DNA of 64,000 nt from Gordonia sp. ABSL11-1 (GCF_030315685.1 NZ_JASXSI010000028.1:1-64000); one strand, 5' to 3'; counted from the stretch's first letter, positions 49,492 to 58,483 are shown. Program-made: numbers and translations. The notes: a model not told the origin generated them from the sequence alone.

Positions 49492-49513
49492 CTGCAGCCG
49501 ACAACGGCTGCAG
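49492..49513. promoter_or_regulatory. Perfect palindrome in the divergent regulator-ligase promoter
   Basis: CTGCAGCCG-ACAA-CGGCTGCAG has perfect nine-base arms around four bases, 38 bases upstream of the fusion regulator and 69 upstream of the ligase. It differs from the TGAAC-type palindrome at 48497, so the two DNA-binding heads of the fusion regulator might recognise one each. Confidence 0.65.
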
Positions 49514-49581
49514 ATACGGGAGCGCGCAGTGATTCGAGTGCGGCGCGGTGAGGAACCGGTCGGGAACGGGGTGGAGGTCGG

Positions 49582-51237
49582 GTGAGCGCATACGACGACC
49601 GGCCGTGGCTCGCGCACTACGGTGACCGGCCGGCACACCTCCGGGTGGAGCACGGCACCGCGATGGACATGTTCGATACCGCCGTGCGCGCCGCTCCCGA
49701 CGATCCGGCGCTGCACTATTTCGGCACCACGACGACATGGTCCCAGCTCGACCGGGCGTCGGACGCTCTCGCGACTCTCTTGATGATGCGCGGATTCCGG
49801 GCGGGCGACCGGTGTGCGCTCCAGGTCCAGAACGATCCGGCCTTCGTGATAGGGCTCGTCGCCGCGTGGAAGGCGGGCGGAATCCCGACCGCCATCAGCC
49901 CGATGAGCACGGCCGACGACCTGGGCTGGTTACTCCGCCGGTACGAACCCGCCGCCCTGCTGGTGCTCGACGAGCTGTACGCCGACGTCGTGCGACCCGT
50001 TCTCGCAACCGATTCCGATGTCTCGATCCCGGTGGTGGTCACCGCATCGGGCCTCGACGGTCAGACTCGCGACGACCCCCGGGTGTTCGACGGAGTGCGG
50101 CGACGTCGGCCGGCCGACACCATCGACCTGGCCGAGTTGGTGGCCGGCCACGACGGATCGGCGCCGCGGCGTCGTCCGGTCGGTCCGGGAGACGTCGCCG
50201 CACTGCTGGCGACCTCCGGCACCACGGGGTTCCCGAAGGGCGCCCGCATCAGCCACGCGAACCTGACGTTCAACACGCAGACCTACCGTGACTGGACCGG
50301 CCTGCGGGACGGCGAGCCGATCCTGGCGCTGGCGCCGATCTTCCACGTGACCGGACTCGTCGGGGCGGTGACACTGTCGATGTTGCTGCGGTCCCCGGTC
50401 GTTCTCACCCACCGCATCCATCCGGGCGTGGTCGCCGATGCGATCCGTGAGTACCGGCCGGCGTTCTCCGTCGCGGCGATCACCGCCTACATCGGTCTCG
50501 CCGACGAGTCCGACATCACACCCGCCGAGATGTCGTCCCTGCGATTGCGGTACTCCGGTGGCGCACCGATCGATCCGGTCGTCGCCGAACGTCTGGAGGA
50601 GGCCCTCGGCGGGTATGTCCACAACATCTACGGTCAGACCGAGACCACCTCGCCATCACACATCGTGCCCGCCGAACTGCGTGCACCGGTGGACGACGAG
50701 ACCGGTGTCCTGTCGGTCGGGCTCCCGGTGTCCAACACGGTGGTCCGGGTCGTCGACGATCACGGCCGCGATCTCCCGGTCGGGGAGATCGGTGAGCTGA
50801 TCACGAGCGGTCCGCAGGTGATCGGCGGGTACTGGGACGATCCCGAGGCCACCGCGGCAGCGCTGACTGGCGGCGAATTGCGCACGGGGGACATCGGATT
50901 CATGGATGCCGACGGCTGGTTCTACGTCGTCGACCGGAGCAAGGACGTGATCAACGCGGCCGGTTACAAGATCTGGCCGCACGAGGTGGAGTTGGTGCTC
51001 GGCCGTCATCCCGACGTCGCGGAGGCCGCCGTTGTCGGCATACCCGACGACTATCGCGGTGAGACGGCCAAGGCGTATGTGGTGCCACGGCCGGGCGCGA
51101 CCGTCACCGAGGCGGATCTGGTCGGGTACTGCCGCGAGCGGATGGCGGCCTACAAGTATCCGCGTGAGGTCGAGCTCGTCGGCTCGCTGCCCCGGTCGGC
51201 GACCGGGAAGCTGTTGCGGCGCAAGCTTCGCGGATAG
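49582..51237 (+). CDS. Acyl-CoA ligase (AMP-binding, FadD-like), copy 2
   Basis: A 551-residue paralogue of the ligase at 45856: both begin (T/S)-Y-x-DRPWLA-x-Y and share the blocks DPALHYF, VQNDPAFVIGLVAAWKAGGIP, RDWTGL, IYGQTETTSPSH, LRTGDIGFMDADGWFYVVDRSKDVIN and LVGSLPRSATGKLLRRKL with the catalytic Lys. The SGTTGFPKGARISH motif is intact. Start is GTG with GGAGG four bases before. It is divergent from the fusion regulator and ends at a perfect terminator. A recent duplication with separate substrates is the simplest reading. Confidence 0.9.
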   Translation: MSAYDDRPWLAHYGDRPAHLRVEHGTAMDMFDTAVRAAPDDPALHYFGTTTTWSQLDRASDALATLLMMRGFRAGDRCALQVQNDPAFVIGLVAAWKAGGIPTAISPMSTADDLGWLLRRYEPAALLVLDELYADVVRPVLATDSDVSIPVVVTASGLDGQTRDDPRVFDGVRRRRPADTIDLAELVAGHDGSAPRRRPVGPGDVAALLATSGTTGFPKGARISHANLTFNTQTYRDWTGLRDGEPILALAPIFHVTGLVGAVTLSMLLRSPVVLTHRIHPGVVADAIREYRPAFSVAAITAYIGLADESDITPAEMSSLRLRYSGGAPIDPVVAERLEEALGGYVHNIYGQTETTSPSHIVPAELRAPVDDETGVLSVGLPVSNTVVRVVDDHGRDLPVGEIGELITSGPQVIGGYWDDPEATAAALTGGELRTGDIGFMDADGWFYVVDRSKDVINAAGYKIWPHEVELVLGRHPDVAEAAVVGIPDDYRGETAKAYVVPRPGATVTEADLVGYCRERMAAYKYPREVELVGSLPRSATGKLLRRKLRG

Positions 51238-51240
51238 GTG

Positions 51241-51269
51241 AAGGGTGTGCCGGAATCCGGCACACCCTT
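51241..51269. terminator. Perfect bidirectional terminator
   Basis: AAGGGTGTGCCGG-AAT-CCGGCACACCCTT has perfect 13-base arms and a three-base loop, placed between the stops of the convergent ligase and acyl-CoA dehydrogenase genes. Confidence 0.9.
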
Positions 51270-51294
51270 CAACGGGTCTTCATGTGGGGAGCGG

Positions 51295-52446
51295 TTACAG
51301 CCCCAGATCCCGACCGATGATGTCCTTCATGATCTCGGTGGTTCCGCCGAAGATCGTCTGGATGCGGGAGTCGGTGTAGGCGCGGGCCACCCGGTACTCG
51401 TTCATGTAGCCGTAGCCGCCGTGCAGCTGGACGCACTGGTCGATGACCTTCTTGGCGAGTTCGGTGCACCACCACTTGGCCTTCGATGCGTCGACGGCGG
51501 TGAGCTCACCGTCGACGACGGCCTGCAGGCAGCGGTCGAGGTACTGCTCGGCGATGTCGAGCTCTGTGGACTGCTCGGCGACGACGAATCGGTTGTGCTG
51601 GAAGGTGCCGATCGGCCTGCCGAAGGCCTTGCGGTCCTTCACGTACTGCAAGGTCTCCTCGTGCACCGCACGGGCGCCCGCGATCGCACCGATCGCGATC
51701 GAGAGGCGCTCCGACGGCAGGTTGTGCATCAGGTGGTAGAAGCCCTTGTTCTCCTCGCCGAGCAGGTTCTCCCGCGGCACGCGCACGTCGGTGAAGTGCA
51801 GCTCCGCGGTGTCGGCCGCCTTGAGGCCCATCTTGTCGAGTTTGCGGCCCCGCTCGAAGCCCTCCATGTCCCGCTCGACGACGAGCAGCGAGAAGGCCTT
51901 GTGGCCCGCCGAGGGATCCGGGTTGGTGCGGCAGACCACCACGACGAGGTCGGAGTTGATACCGGCCGAGATGAAGGTCTTGTTACCGTTCAGGATGTAG
52001 TGGTCGCCGTCGAGCTTGGCGGACGCCTTGATGCCCGCCAGGTCGCTTCCGGCGCCGGGCTCGGTCATCGCGACGGCGAGAATCGTCTCGCCCGTTGCCA
52101 TTCCGGGCATCCAGCGCTTGCGCTGCTCCTCATTCGCGAGGTTGAGGAAGTAGGGGACCAGGACGTCGTTCTGCAGACTCAGGCCGGGGGCCGCGCCGCC
52201 GAAGCGCGCGAACTCCTCGACGACGACCGCATTGAACCGGAAATCGTCGGAAACGCCGCCGCCGCCGTACTCCTCGGGGATGTTGAAGCCGAGCAGCCCC
52301 GCCTCGCCGGCCTTCAGGTAGGACTCGCGGTCCACCTGGCCTGCGGCGTCCCACTTCTCGACGTTCGGGGCGCATTCGCGGGCGAGGAACTCGCGCGCGC
52401 TCGCGCGGAGCTGTTCGTGCTCGGGTTCGAAGACTGTGCGCTTCAT
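51295..52446 (-). CDS. Acyl-CoA dehydrogenase
   Basis: A 383-residue complete acyl-CoA dehydrogenase. It shows VAMTEPGAGSDLAGIKASA (flavin and substrate contact), LNGNKTFISAGINSD, the candidate catalytic Glu in NLPSERLSIAIGAIAGAR (long-chain/isovaleryl type), QLHGGYGYMNEY and the C-terminal FGGTTEIMKDIIGRDLGL. It is the last gene of a leftward group with TetR and thiolase, 66 bases after the TetR gene. A beta-oxidation role in the same pathway as the ligases is inferred. Confidence 0.92.
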   Translation of the reverse strand: MKRTVFEPEHEQLRASAREFLARECAPNVEKWDAAGQVDRESYLKAGEAGLLGFNIPEEYGGGGVSDDFRFNAVVVEEFARFGGAAPGLSLQNDVLVPYFLNLANEEQRKRWMPGMATGETILAVAMTEPGAGSDLAGIKASAKLDGDHYILNGNKTFISAGINSDLVVVVCRTNPDPSAGHKAFSLLVVERDMEGFERGRKLDKMGLKAADTAELHFTDVRVPRENLLGEENKGFYHLMHNLPSERLSIAIGAIAGARAVHEETLQYVKDRKAFGRPIGTFQHNRFVVAEQSTELDIAEQYLDRCLQAVVDGELTAVDASKAKWWCTELAKKVIDQCVQLHGGYGYMNEYRVARAYTDSRIQTIFGGTTEIMKDIIGRDLGL

Positions 52447-52512
52447 GGTTCGCTCCTCAGATGGGTGTCTCGGTGTTGTCGTCGATCATCGGTTGTGCTT
52501 GTTCGACGGTGG

Positions 52513-53193
52513 TCAGTCTCGTTGCGGCGGTTCGGCTCCGACCGCTCGGAGCGATGTCGCCGCGTACGAGGTGGCGATCTCCGCCGGGGTGCGGGGGCCG
52601 CCGTGGTGATACCAGGTGGTCACCTCCTGGCAGGCGCCGAGAAGGTAGCGCAGGACTTCCTTGACGTCGTCGTCCAGGTGGAAGTCACCGGAGGACATGC
52701 CGTCGCGGAGCACACCTTCCAGCAGATCCTCGACCTCGGTGCGCATGCCGACGTAATGACGGCGATGCTCGTTGTCCGCGTCGAGGTAGCGCAGCTCCCT
52801 TGCGACACTGGCCAATTCGAGGTCCGCGGTCATGTGCAGGACGATCGCCTCGATGGCGTTCGACAACTGCTCGGTGGGTGTCGCGCCGTCCGCGATCGCC
52901 GCACGCACGCGCCGCAGCACCGACGTCATGCCCGCTTCGAGGAGTGCGACGAGGATGCCCTGCTTGTTGTCGTGGTGATAGTAGAGCGTCGGCAGCGACA
53001 CCCCGGCCCGTGACGCGATGTCGCGGATCGAGGTGCCGTGGAAGCCGCGGTTGTGAAACGACTCCTTGGCGGCTGCGAGCGTGACCGGCAGGGTGATCGG
53101 TACGATCACCCGCCAGTCGTCGAGGGTGTCGTCGGCGACTGCGGGTCCTGTGGTGGCAGAGACGGTGTCAGACACGTTCGATGATCGTGGCAT
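52513..53193 (-). CDS. TetR-family transcriptional regulator
   Basis: A 226-residue TetR regulator: FHNRGFHGTSIRDIASRAGVSLPTLYYHHDNKQGILVALLE is the DNA-binding head, with a ligand domain resembling KstR2-like acyl-CoA sensors (AELRYLDADN region). The ATG at 53193 overlaps the thiolase by 26 bases; a GTG at 53175 would overlap by eight. Being inside the thiolase-dehydrogenase operon, it probably reports on an acyl-CoA intermediate of the same pathway. Confidence 0.88.
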   Translation of the reverse strand: MPRSSNVSDTVSATTGPAVADDTLDDWRVIVPITLPVTLAAAKESFHNRGFHGTSIRDIASRAGVSLPTLYYHHDNKQGILVALLEAGMTSVLRRVRAAIADGATPTEQLSNAIEAIVLHMTADLELASVARELRYLDADNEHRRHYVGMRTEVEDLLEGVLRDGMSSGDFHLDDDVKEVLRYLLGACQEVTTWYHHGGPRTPAEIATSYAATSLRAVGAEPPQRD

Positions 53194-54361
53194 TCGCCAT
53201 GCCCGCGCCTTCGCACATGGTCTGCAGCCCGTAGCGGCCGCCGGTCGCCTCGAGGTGGTTCACCAGTGTCGCGAGCAGTCGCGTGCCCGACGAGCCGAGC
53301 GCGTGGCCGAGGGCGATTGCACCGCCGCGCGGGTTCAGCTTCGCCGGGTCGGCGCCGAACTCGTGGGCCCAGGCCAGCGGCACCGACGCGAACGCCTCGT
53401 TGACCTCGTAGGCGTCGAGGTCGTCGACGGACAGGCCCGACCGTTCCAGGATCTTGCGCGTGGCCGGGATGGGCGCGGTGAGCATGAAGATCGGGTCGTC
53501 GCCGGCCAGCGCGAACGAGTGGAACCGTGCGCGCGGGGTGAGGCCGAGCTTGGCGGCCATCGTGTCGCTCATGATCAGGGCGGCCGACGCTCCGTCGGTG
53601 AGCGGTGACGAGTTGCCGGGCGTGATGTGCCAGTTGATCTCCGGGAATCGCTGCGCGCTCTCCTCGGAGTGGAAGGACGACTTGAGCCCGGACAGGCCCT
53701 CGGTCGTGGTCGACGCGCGGACGGTCTCGTCGACGGTGTGGGTGATCTGCGCACCGTCGGCGTCGGTGACGTCGATCGGGATGATCTCGCGGTCGAAGAA
53801 TCCGTCCGCCGCCGCCTGCGCGGCCCGCTGGTGGGATTGTGCGGCGAATGCATCGAGGGTGTCGCGGTCGAACTTCCACTTCGCAGCGACCAGTTCGGCC
53901 GAGATGCCCTGTCCGACAAGGCCATCGGGGTAACGGGCAGCGATGCTCGGGCCGTACGGGCTGCGCCCGACGGTGGTGAAGCCCATCGGTACCCGGCTCA
54001 TGGATTCGACGCCCGCGGCGATCACGACGTCATACGCGCCGGCGATGACGCCCTGGGCGGCGAAGTGGGCGGCCTGCTGGCTGGATCCGCACTGCCGGTC
54101 GACCGTGGTGGCCGGCACGGACTCGGGGAACCCGGCGGACAGCAGCGCGGTCCGCGAGATGTTCAGCGCCTGCTCGCCGGCCTGGCCGACGCATCCGCCG
54201 ATCACGTCGTCGACGAGGGCGGGGTCGAGGTTGTTGCGCTCGACCAGGGTCTTGAGCACATGTGCCAACAGCTCGACGGGCTGCGTCTCCGAGAGGGCGC
54301 CGCCGGGCTTTCCCTTACCGGACGCGAGGCGGGCGACGTCGACGATGACGGCTTCAGGCAT
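53168..54361 (-). CDS. Thiolase (acetyl-CoA acetyltransferase, FadA5-like)
   Basis: A 397-residue thiolase that cleaves 3-oxoacyl-CoA to acetyl-CoA. The nucleophile is the Cys in TTVDRQCGSSQQAAH (near residue 93), the His lies in GGAIALGHALGSSGTRL and the second Cys in GLQTMCEGAGMANATIIERV. INEAFAS-type VNEAFASVPLAWA is present. The sequence pattern is close to the steroid thiolase FadA5 group. First gene of the operon; a GC-rich upstream gap of 164 bases shows only a weak AACG-CT-CGTT repeat. Confidence 0.9.
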   Translation of the reverse strand: MPEAVIVDVARLASGKGKPGGALSETQPVELLAHVLKTLVERNNLDPALVDDVIGGCVGQAGEQALNISRTALLSAGFPESVPATTVDRQCGSSQQAAHFAAQGVIAGAYDVVIAAGVESMSRVPMGFTTVGRSPYGPSIAARYPDGLVGQGISAELVAAKWKFDRDTLDAFAAQSHQRAAQAAADGFFDREIIPIDVTDADGAQITHTVDETVRASTTTEGLSGLKSSFHSEESAQRFPEINWHITPGNSSPLTDGASAALIMSDTMAAKLGLTPRARFHSFALAGDDPIFMLTAPIPATRKILERSGLSVDDLDAYEVNEAFASVPLAWAHEFGADPAKLNPRGGAIALGHALGSSGTRLLATLVNHLEATGGRYGLQTMCEGAGMANATIIERV

Positions 54362-54525
54362 GAGGGTCCTCCCAGGGTGGTGTTGACCGGAACGGGCTGA
54401 TCATCGGCGCAGACCATCGGTGCGACGTCAACGTGACAGCGCCGATCTAACGCTCGTTCTACTTGTCTAGCACGCCAGAACCCGCGGAATCAACAGTCCG
54501 CAGGTTCGCCTCGTGCGGCCTCGTC

Positions 54526-54846
54526 CTAGAGGGCGCCTTTGTCACCGTCACCCGCGGGCACGGCGCTGAACGTCTTGACATCGAGCGGACCCGCGAGCAG
54601 GGAGCCGATCGCCTTGCCGAGTTCAGTCAGCGCTGGTGCGCCGCCGTGGGTGGCGAGAGCCTCCATCGATTCCCACTTCTCGATCATCACGAGGTCGGTC
54701 GAATCGCCGGTGGCCTCGTGCAGGGCGTAGGTGTCGCAGCCGGGCTCGCCGTGTACCTGCGGGATGGCGGCCAGGACGGCGTCCCGGACGGCTGCCTCCT
54801 CGCCGGGCTTCGGTGAGATGGTGGCGACGACGATGACTGCTGACAT
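54526..54846 (-). CDS. Antibiotic biosynthesis monooxygenase (ABM) domain protein
   Basis: A 106-residue dimeric alpha/beta-barrel protein of the ABM/quinol monooxygenase type: MSAVIVVATISPKPGEEAAVRDAVLAAIP, then EPGCDTYALHEA and MIEKWESMEALATHGGAPAL. Such proteins oxidise quinols or aromatics without cofactors, or degrade haem; the substrate is unknown. GGGAG precedes the ATG. It is a single gene between the thiolase and the TetR gene at 54982. Confidence 0.85.
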   Translation of the reverse strand: MSAVIVVATISPKPGEEAAVRDAVLAAIPQVHGEPGCDTYALHEATGDSTDLVMIEKWESMEALATHGGAPALTELGKAIGSLLAGPLDVKTFSAVPAGDGDKGAL

Positions 54847-54981
54847 GTGTGGTACTCCCTGTTCTGATGGGTCGGTCGGGGATCGGTGATGAGTCGATCC
54901 GCTCACCGACGGTAGGTGACGACGCCCCGCCGGTGACCCTGATTCGTCGAACCGGGGCCGAGTGCCCATCTCGAGTGGGCG

Positions 54982-55611
54982 TCAATCCCGAACGGGCTGT
55001 TCCAGATACGCGACGATTGCGCCGGCGAATCCGCGGCGGGCGAGTGCGTCGTCCTGGTAACTGCCCAACCGTGCCTCCGACACCAAACCGCGCATCGCGC
55101 CCGGGATGAATGCCGCAACGTCCCGAACGCGGCCGGGGTCGACCTCGAGATCGGCGAAGGCCTTCTGACACGCCCGGGCCCATGAGTGATTCCAGGAGGC
55201 GAACTCGGCGGCGGTCTGCGGGTAGAGCCGTTCGAGTTCGGCGTGATCACGCGGCAGCGCCGCGCGCAGGTTCTCGATCGCGCGGGAGTCGACGGACGTG
55301 AGCCCGAGGAACAGCGTCTCGACGATCTCGATGACCCGTTCGCGCAGCGGGGCGGTGTTGTTCTCGCGATAGGGGAGTTCGCCGCGGCGATCGGCGGTCC
55401 TGCGCAGCACCGCCGCCCACAGTCCGTCGACGTCGCCGAACTGGTACTTCACCGTCCCCCACGTGGCGCCGATGTCCTTGGCGATGCGGTTGGCCGACAC
55501 CGACCCGGGATCACCCGAGGCCAGGGCGGCCAGCGCGGCATCGAGCATCGCCTCACGGGTTGCGAGTCCGCGACGGTTCGTGCGACGTCCACCGACGGCG
55601 TCGAGGGTCAT
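54982..55611 (-). CDS. TetR-family transcriptional regulator
   Basis: A 209-residue TetR regulator with a slightly atypical head (LATREAMLDAALAALASGDPGSVSANRIAKDIGATWGTVKYQFGDVDGLWAAVL). It is divergent from the Rieske oxygenase gene. A perfect inverted repeat and a partial second copy lie just upstream of its ATG, so it most likely represses itself and the Rieske operon. Confidence 0.88.
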   Translation of the reverse strand: MTLDAVGGRRTNRRGLATREAMLDAALAALASGDPGSVSANRIAKDIGATWGTVKYQFGDVDGLWAAVLRRTADRRGELPYRENNTAPLRERVIEIVETLFLGLTSVDSRAIENLRAALPRDHAELERLYPQTAAEFASWNHSWARACQKAFADLEVDPGRVRDVAAFIPGAMRGLVSEARLGSYQDDALARRGFAGAIVAYLEQPVRD

Positions 55612-55641
55612 GACTCCCGATCCTAACCGCGACCGAAGTTT

Positions 55642-55684
55642 TTCACAGAGCCCACTGTGAATCTTTCACAGAACCCACTATGGT
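55642..55684. promoter_or_regulatory. TetR operator TTCACAG-N6-CTGTGAA with a second half copy
   Basis: TTCACAG-AGCCCA-CTGTGAA (55642-55661) is a perfect inverted repeat. A second TTCACAG-AACCCA-CTATGGT (55665-55684) follows exactly 23 bases later, its left arm intact and its right arm degraded. Two helical turns of spacing suggest cooperative binding over the promoter of the Rieske operon. Confidence 0.75.
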
Positions 55685-55752
55685 TTTTCGACAGGACTCG
55701 CGTTCCCGGACGGGAGCACGCAGCAGCCAGGACGTGCGAGAGGAGTTCGGAG

Positions 55753-56802
55753 ATGGCCAGGACCCCGTTGTCGATGGAGCCCACCGGCTGGTTCCAAGTG
55801 GCGTGGTCGGCGGAGATCGGCGAACGCGCCGTCCACCGGATGACGTACTTCGGGCGGGAGATGGTGGCGTGGCGGTCGGCGTCGGGGCAGGTCTCGGTGT
55901 TCGACGCCTACTGCGAGCATCTGGGCGCGCACCTCGGATACGGCGGCCACGTGGAGGGTGAGAACCTGGTGTGCCCGTTTCACGGGTGGGAGTGGAACAG
56001 CAACGGACGCAACGTCTGCATCCCGTATGAGAACCATCCCAATCGAGGCCGGCGCATCCGGAGTTATCCCGTCGTCGAACGCAACGAGGCCGTCTGGCTC
56101 TGGTACGACGCCGCGAACCGTCCGCCCCACTTCGACGTGCCGGACATCTTCGCCGACTTCGGGGACGACCGCACCGCCGACGACTACTACCCGCCGGTGC
56201 CGGCCGCGACCCTGTTCCGACCCGGCCTCGAGATCCACCCGCAGTACATCATGGAGAACGGCGTCGACTTCGCCCACTTCACGTTCGTGCACAAGACTCC
56301 GTTCATGCCGGAGTTCACCCGCCAGGACTTCTCCGGACCGGTCTCCTACGTCGACTTCACCATCGCCTTCGACGAGGGCGCCACGCTCGAGAACGCCACC
56401 AGCGGAGTCGAATCCATCAACGCCGGTCTGGGATGTTCGATCACCAAGAGCCGGGGGATGGTCGACAACCGGACGATGCCGGCGGTCACGCCCGTCGACG
56501 ACCACACCTCCGACATCCGGTTCACCGTGTGGATCGGCCGCAAGGCGGGCGAGGAGCACGGCGACCTCACCCCGTACGGAAAGGCGATGGCGGACTTCGT
56601 CATCGAACAGTTCGAAGCCGACATCACCATCTGGGCGCACCAGCGTTACTCGGACCCGCCGGCGTTGTCGCGCAAGGAGTACGCGGGCTTCACCGCCCTG
56701 CGGGACTGGGCCCGCCAGTTCTATCCCGACGGCGGTCCCGCCGGCGTCGACCCCACCCGTCAACCCCAGAGCGGCGCGGTCATCCCCGCGTCGAGTCGCT
56801 GA
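55753..56802 (+). CDS. Rieske 2Fe-2S oxygenase, KshA-like
   Basis: A 349-residue oxygenase subunit resembling 3-ketosteroid 9-alpha-hydroxylase (KshA). The Rieske cluster ligands are YCEH...17 residues...CPFH (about residues 56-79); the mononuclear iron motif is N-G-V-D-F-A-H-F-T-F-V-H near residue 175, and the C-terminal FVIEQFEADITIWAHQRY...RDWARQFY segment matches KshA. It would hydroxylate a ring carbon using electrons from a separate reductase, which is not encoded here. AGGAG lies seven bases before the ATG. First gene of a rightward operon under the divergent TetR. Confidence 0.88.
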   Translation: MARTPLSMEPTGWFQVAWSAEIGERAVHRMTYFGREMVAWRSASGQVSVFDAYCEHLGAHLGYGGHVEGENLVCPFHGWEWNSNGRNVCIPYENHPNRGRRIRSYPVVERNEAVWLWYDAANRPPHFDVPDIFADFGDDRTADDYYPPVPAATLFRPGLEIHPQYIMENGVDFAHFTFVHKTPFMPEFTRQDFSGPVSYVDFTIAFDEGATLENATSGVESINAGLGCSITKSRGMVDNRTMPAVTPVDDHTSDIRFTVWIGRKAGEEHGDLTPYGKAMADFVIEQFEADITIWAHQRYSDPPALSRKEYAGFTALRDWARQFYPDGGPAGVDPTRQPQSGAVIPASSR

Positions 56803-56821
56803 TTCAGGAGAACAGATCACG

Positions 56822-57907
56822 ATGACCACCTCGACGCCGATCCGGGTCTTCCAGGTCGCCACCGGCAACCTCGGCACGGAGATGATCGGTCGGATACGAA
56901 GCCATCCGGACCTCGAACTGGTCGGATTGCACTGCTACACAGCGGAGAAGATCGGACGCGACGTGGGCGAGATCGTCGGTCTGGAGCCCATCGGCGTGAT
57001 CGCCACCGGATCGGTCGACGAGATCATCGCCGCCCGCCCCGACGTGCTGACGTTCCACGGCGTGTTCCCCGACGAGGGCCTCTACGTCGCGGTACTCGAA
57101 GCGGGCATCGACGTCGTCACCACCGCCGACTGGATCACCGGCTTCCACCGCGACACGAATCATCCGCACGCCAGCGGCCGCAAGGTCTCCGAGGTGATCG
57201 CCGACGCCTGCCGGCAGGGCGGATCGACGTTCTACGGCACCGGCATGAATCCCGGTGCCTGCCAGATCATCGGAGTCGTCCAGTCCATGGACGTCGCCGA
57301 CATCGAGAACGTCACCGTGACAGAGTCCGTCGACGTCTCCTGCCATCACTCGGTCGACACCTGGAAGGCAGTCGGATACGGACGGCCCGTCGACGACCCG
57401 TCGATCCCCGAGTCGCTCCGCAAGTACACCGAGGTGTTCGCGGACTCGGTCTACCTGATGGCCGACTGTTTCGACCTCGAACTCGACGAGGTCGCCTTCA
57501 GCTACGAACTCGGCGCCTGCACCAAGGACATCGACCTCGGCTGGTACACCCTCCCGCAGGGCTCGCTGGGTGGCAGCTACATCAAGTACCAGGGCATGAT
57601 CGACGGCGTCGCACGGGTGGAGTCGCACCTCGAGTGGCAGATGACGCCGTACACGGATCCGTCGTGGGACATCAAGGGCTGCTACATCACCCACATCACC
57701 GGCGACCCGTCGGTGTACAGCAAGCACATGATTTTCCCGAAGGCCGGGGTGGATCTGTCGAACCCGGACTCGTTCGCATCGATCGGCATGACCGTGACCG
57801 GGCTGCCGGCCCTGAACTCGATCCGGTCCGTCGTCGCCGCCCCGCCGGGAATCCTCACCAGCGCCGACCTCCCTCTGCGGGGATTCGCGGGACGCTTCAA
57901 GCTCTGA
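56822..57907 (+). CDS. Dihydrodipicolinate reductase-like NAD(P) dehydrogenase
   Basis: A 361-residue Rossmann protein of the NAD(P)H-dependent amine-dehydrogenase/DapB-like family: IRVFQVATGNLGTEMIGRI at the N-terminus, VLTFHGVFPDEGLYVAVLEAGIDVVTTADWITG and GTGMNPGACQ in the middle. Similar proteins occur in actinobacterial steroid and terpenoid gene clusters; their reaction is usually not established. It follows the Rieske gene by 19 bases and is probably co-transcribed with it. Confidence 0.8.
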   Translation: MTTSTPIRVFQVATGNLGTEMIGRIRSHPDLELVGLHCYTAEKIGRDVGEIVGLEPIGVIATGSVDEIIAARPDVLTFHGVFPDEGLYVAVLEAGIDVVTTADWITGFHRDTNHPHASGRKVSEVIADACRQGGSTFYGTGMNPGACQIIGVVQSMDVADIENVTVTESVDVSCHHSVDTWKAVGYGRPVDDPSIPESLRKYTEVFADSVYLMADCFDLELDEVAFSYELGACTKDIDLGWYTLPQGSLGGSYIKYQGMIDGVARVESHLEWQMTPYTDPSWDIKGCYITHITGDPSVYSKHMIFPKAGVDLSNPDSFASIGMTVTGLPALNSIRSVVAAPPGILTSADLPLRGFAGRFKL

Positions 57908-57908
57908 G

Positions 57909-57997
57909 CCGCTCGCTGCGCTCCCGGCGTCGGTGTCATGCGACCCGCTCGCTGCGCTCCCGGCGTCGGCGTACTGTCGGCGACTACTGTCGGCGAC
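57909..57997. repeat. Direct repeats upstream of the PPOX gene
   Basis: A 25-base direct repeat beginning CCGCTCGCTGCGCTCCCGGC lies at 57909-57933 and 57945-57969. It is followed by a perfect 13-base tandem repeat TACTGTCGGCGAC at 57972-57984 and 57985-57997, whose second copy ends directly at the ATG. Confidence 0.85.
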
Positions 57998-58483
57998 ATG
58001 GCCAGAACCGTTGCGAAAGCCGATGTCGTCGACCGTATCGCGCTGCTGGACTTCATCCGTCCTCGGCACCACATGATCCTGAGCACCACCCGCGCCAACG
58101 GGAGTCCGCAACTGTCACCGGTGACCGGCGGCGTCGACGAGGCGGGCCGCATCGTGATCTCGACCTACCCCGGTCGCGCCAAGGCGACGAACCTGAAGAA
58201 CACGCCCGTCGCGAGCGTCGTCGTCCTGTCCGACGAATGGAACGGTGCATGGGTGCAGGTGGACGGTGACGCCGAGGTGCTCGACATGCCCGACGCCGAG
58301 GATGCTCTCGTCGACTACTTCCGCAGCATCTCCGGTGAGCATCCCGACTGGGACGACTACCGCGCGGCGATGCGGACGCAGGGCAAGTCGCTGATCCGGA
58401 TCACGCCGACCCGATGGGGTCCCATAGCGACCGGCGGCTTCCCCGCCGACGTGGCCGAGCGCCTCGATGCCCAGGACGGCTGA
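57998..58483 (+). CDS. PPOX-class split-barrel flavin or F420-dependent protein
   Basis: A 161-residue pyridoxamine-phosphate-oxidase-fold protein of the class common in mycobacteria: LDFIRPRHHMILSTTRANGSPQLSPVTGGVDEAGRIVISTYPGRAKATNLKNTPVASVVVL. Members reduce substrates with F420 or bind FMN or haem. The ATG follows a tandem repeat and no ribosome site is seen; TACTGT in the repeat could be a -10 element, giving a leaderless message. It may be the last gene of the Rieske operon or have its own promoter. Confidence 0.85.
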   Translation: MARTVAKADVVDRIALLDFIRPRHHMILSTTRANGSPQLSPVTGGVDEAGRIVISTYPGRAKATNLKNTPVASVVVLSDEWNGAWVQVDGDAEVLDMPDAEDALVDYFRSISGEHPDWDDYRAAMRTQGKSLIRITPTRWGPIATGGFPADVAERLDAQDG

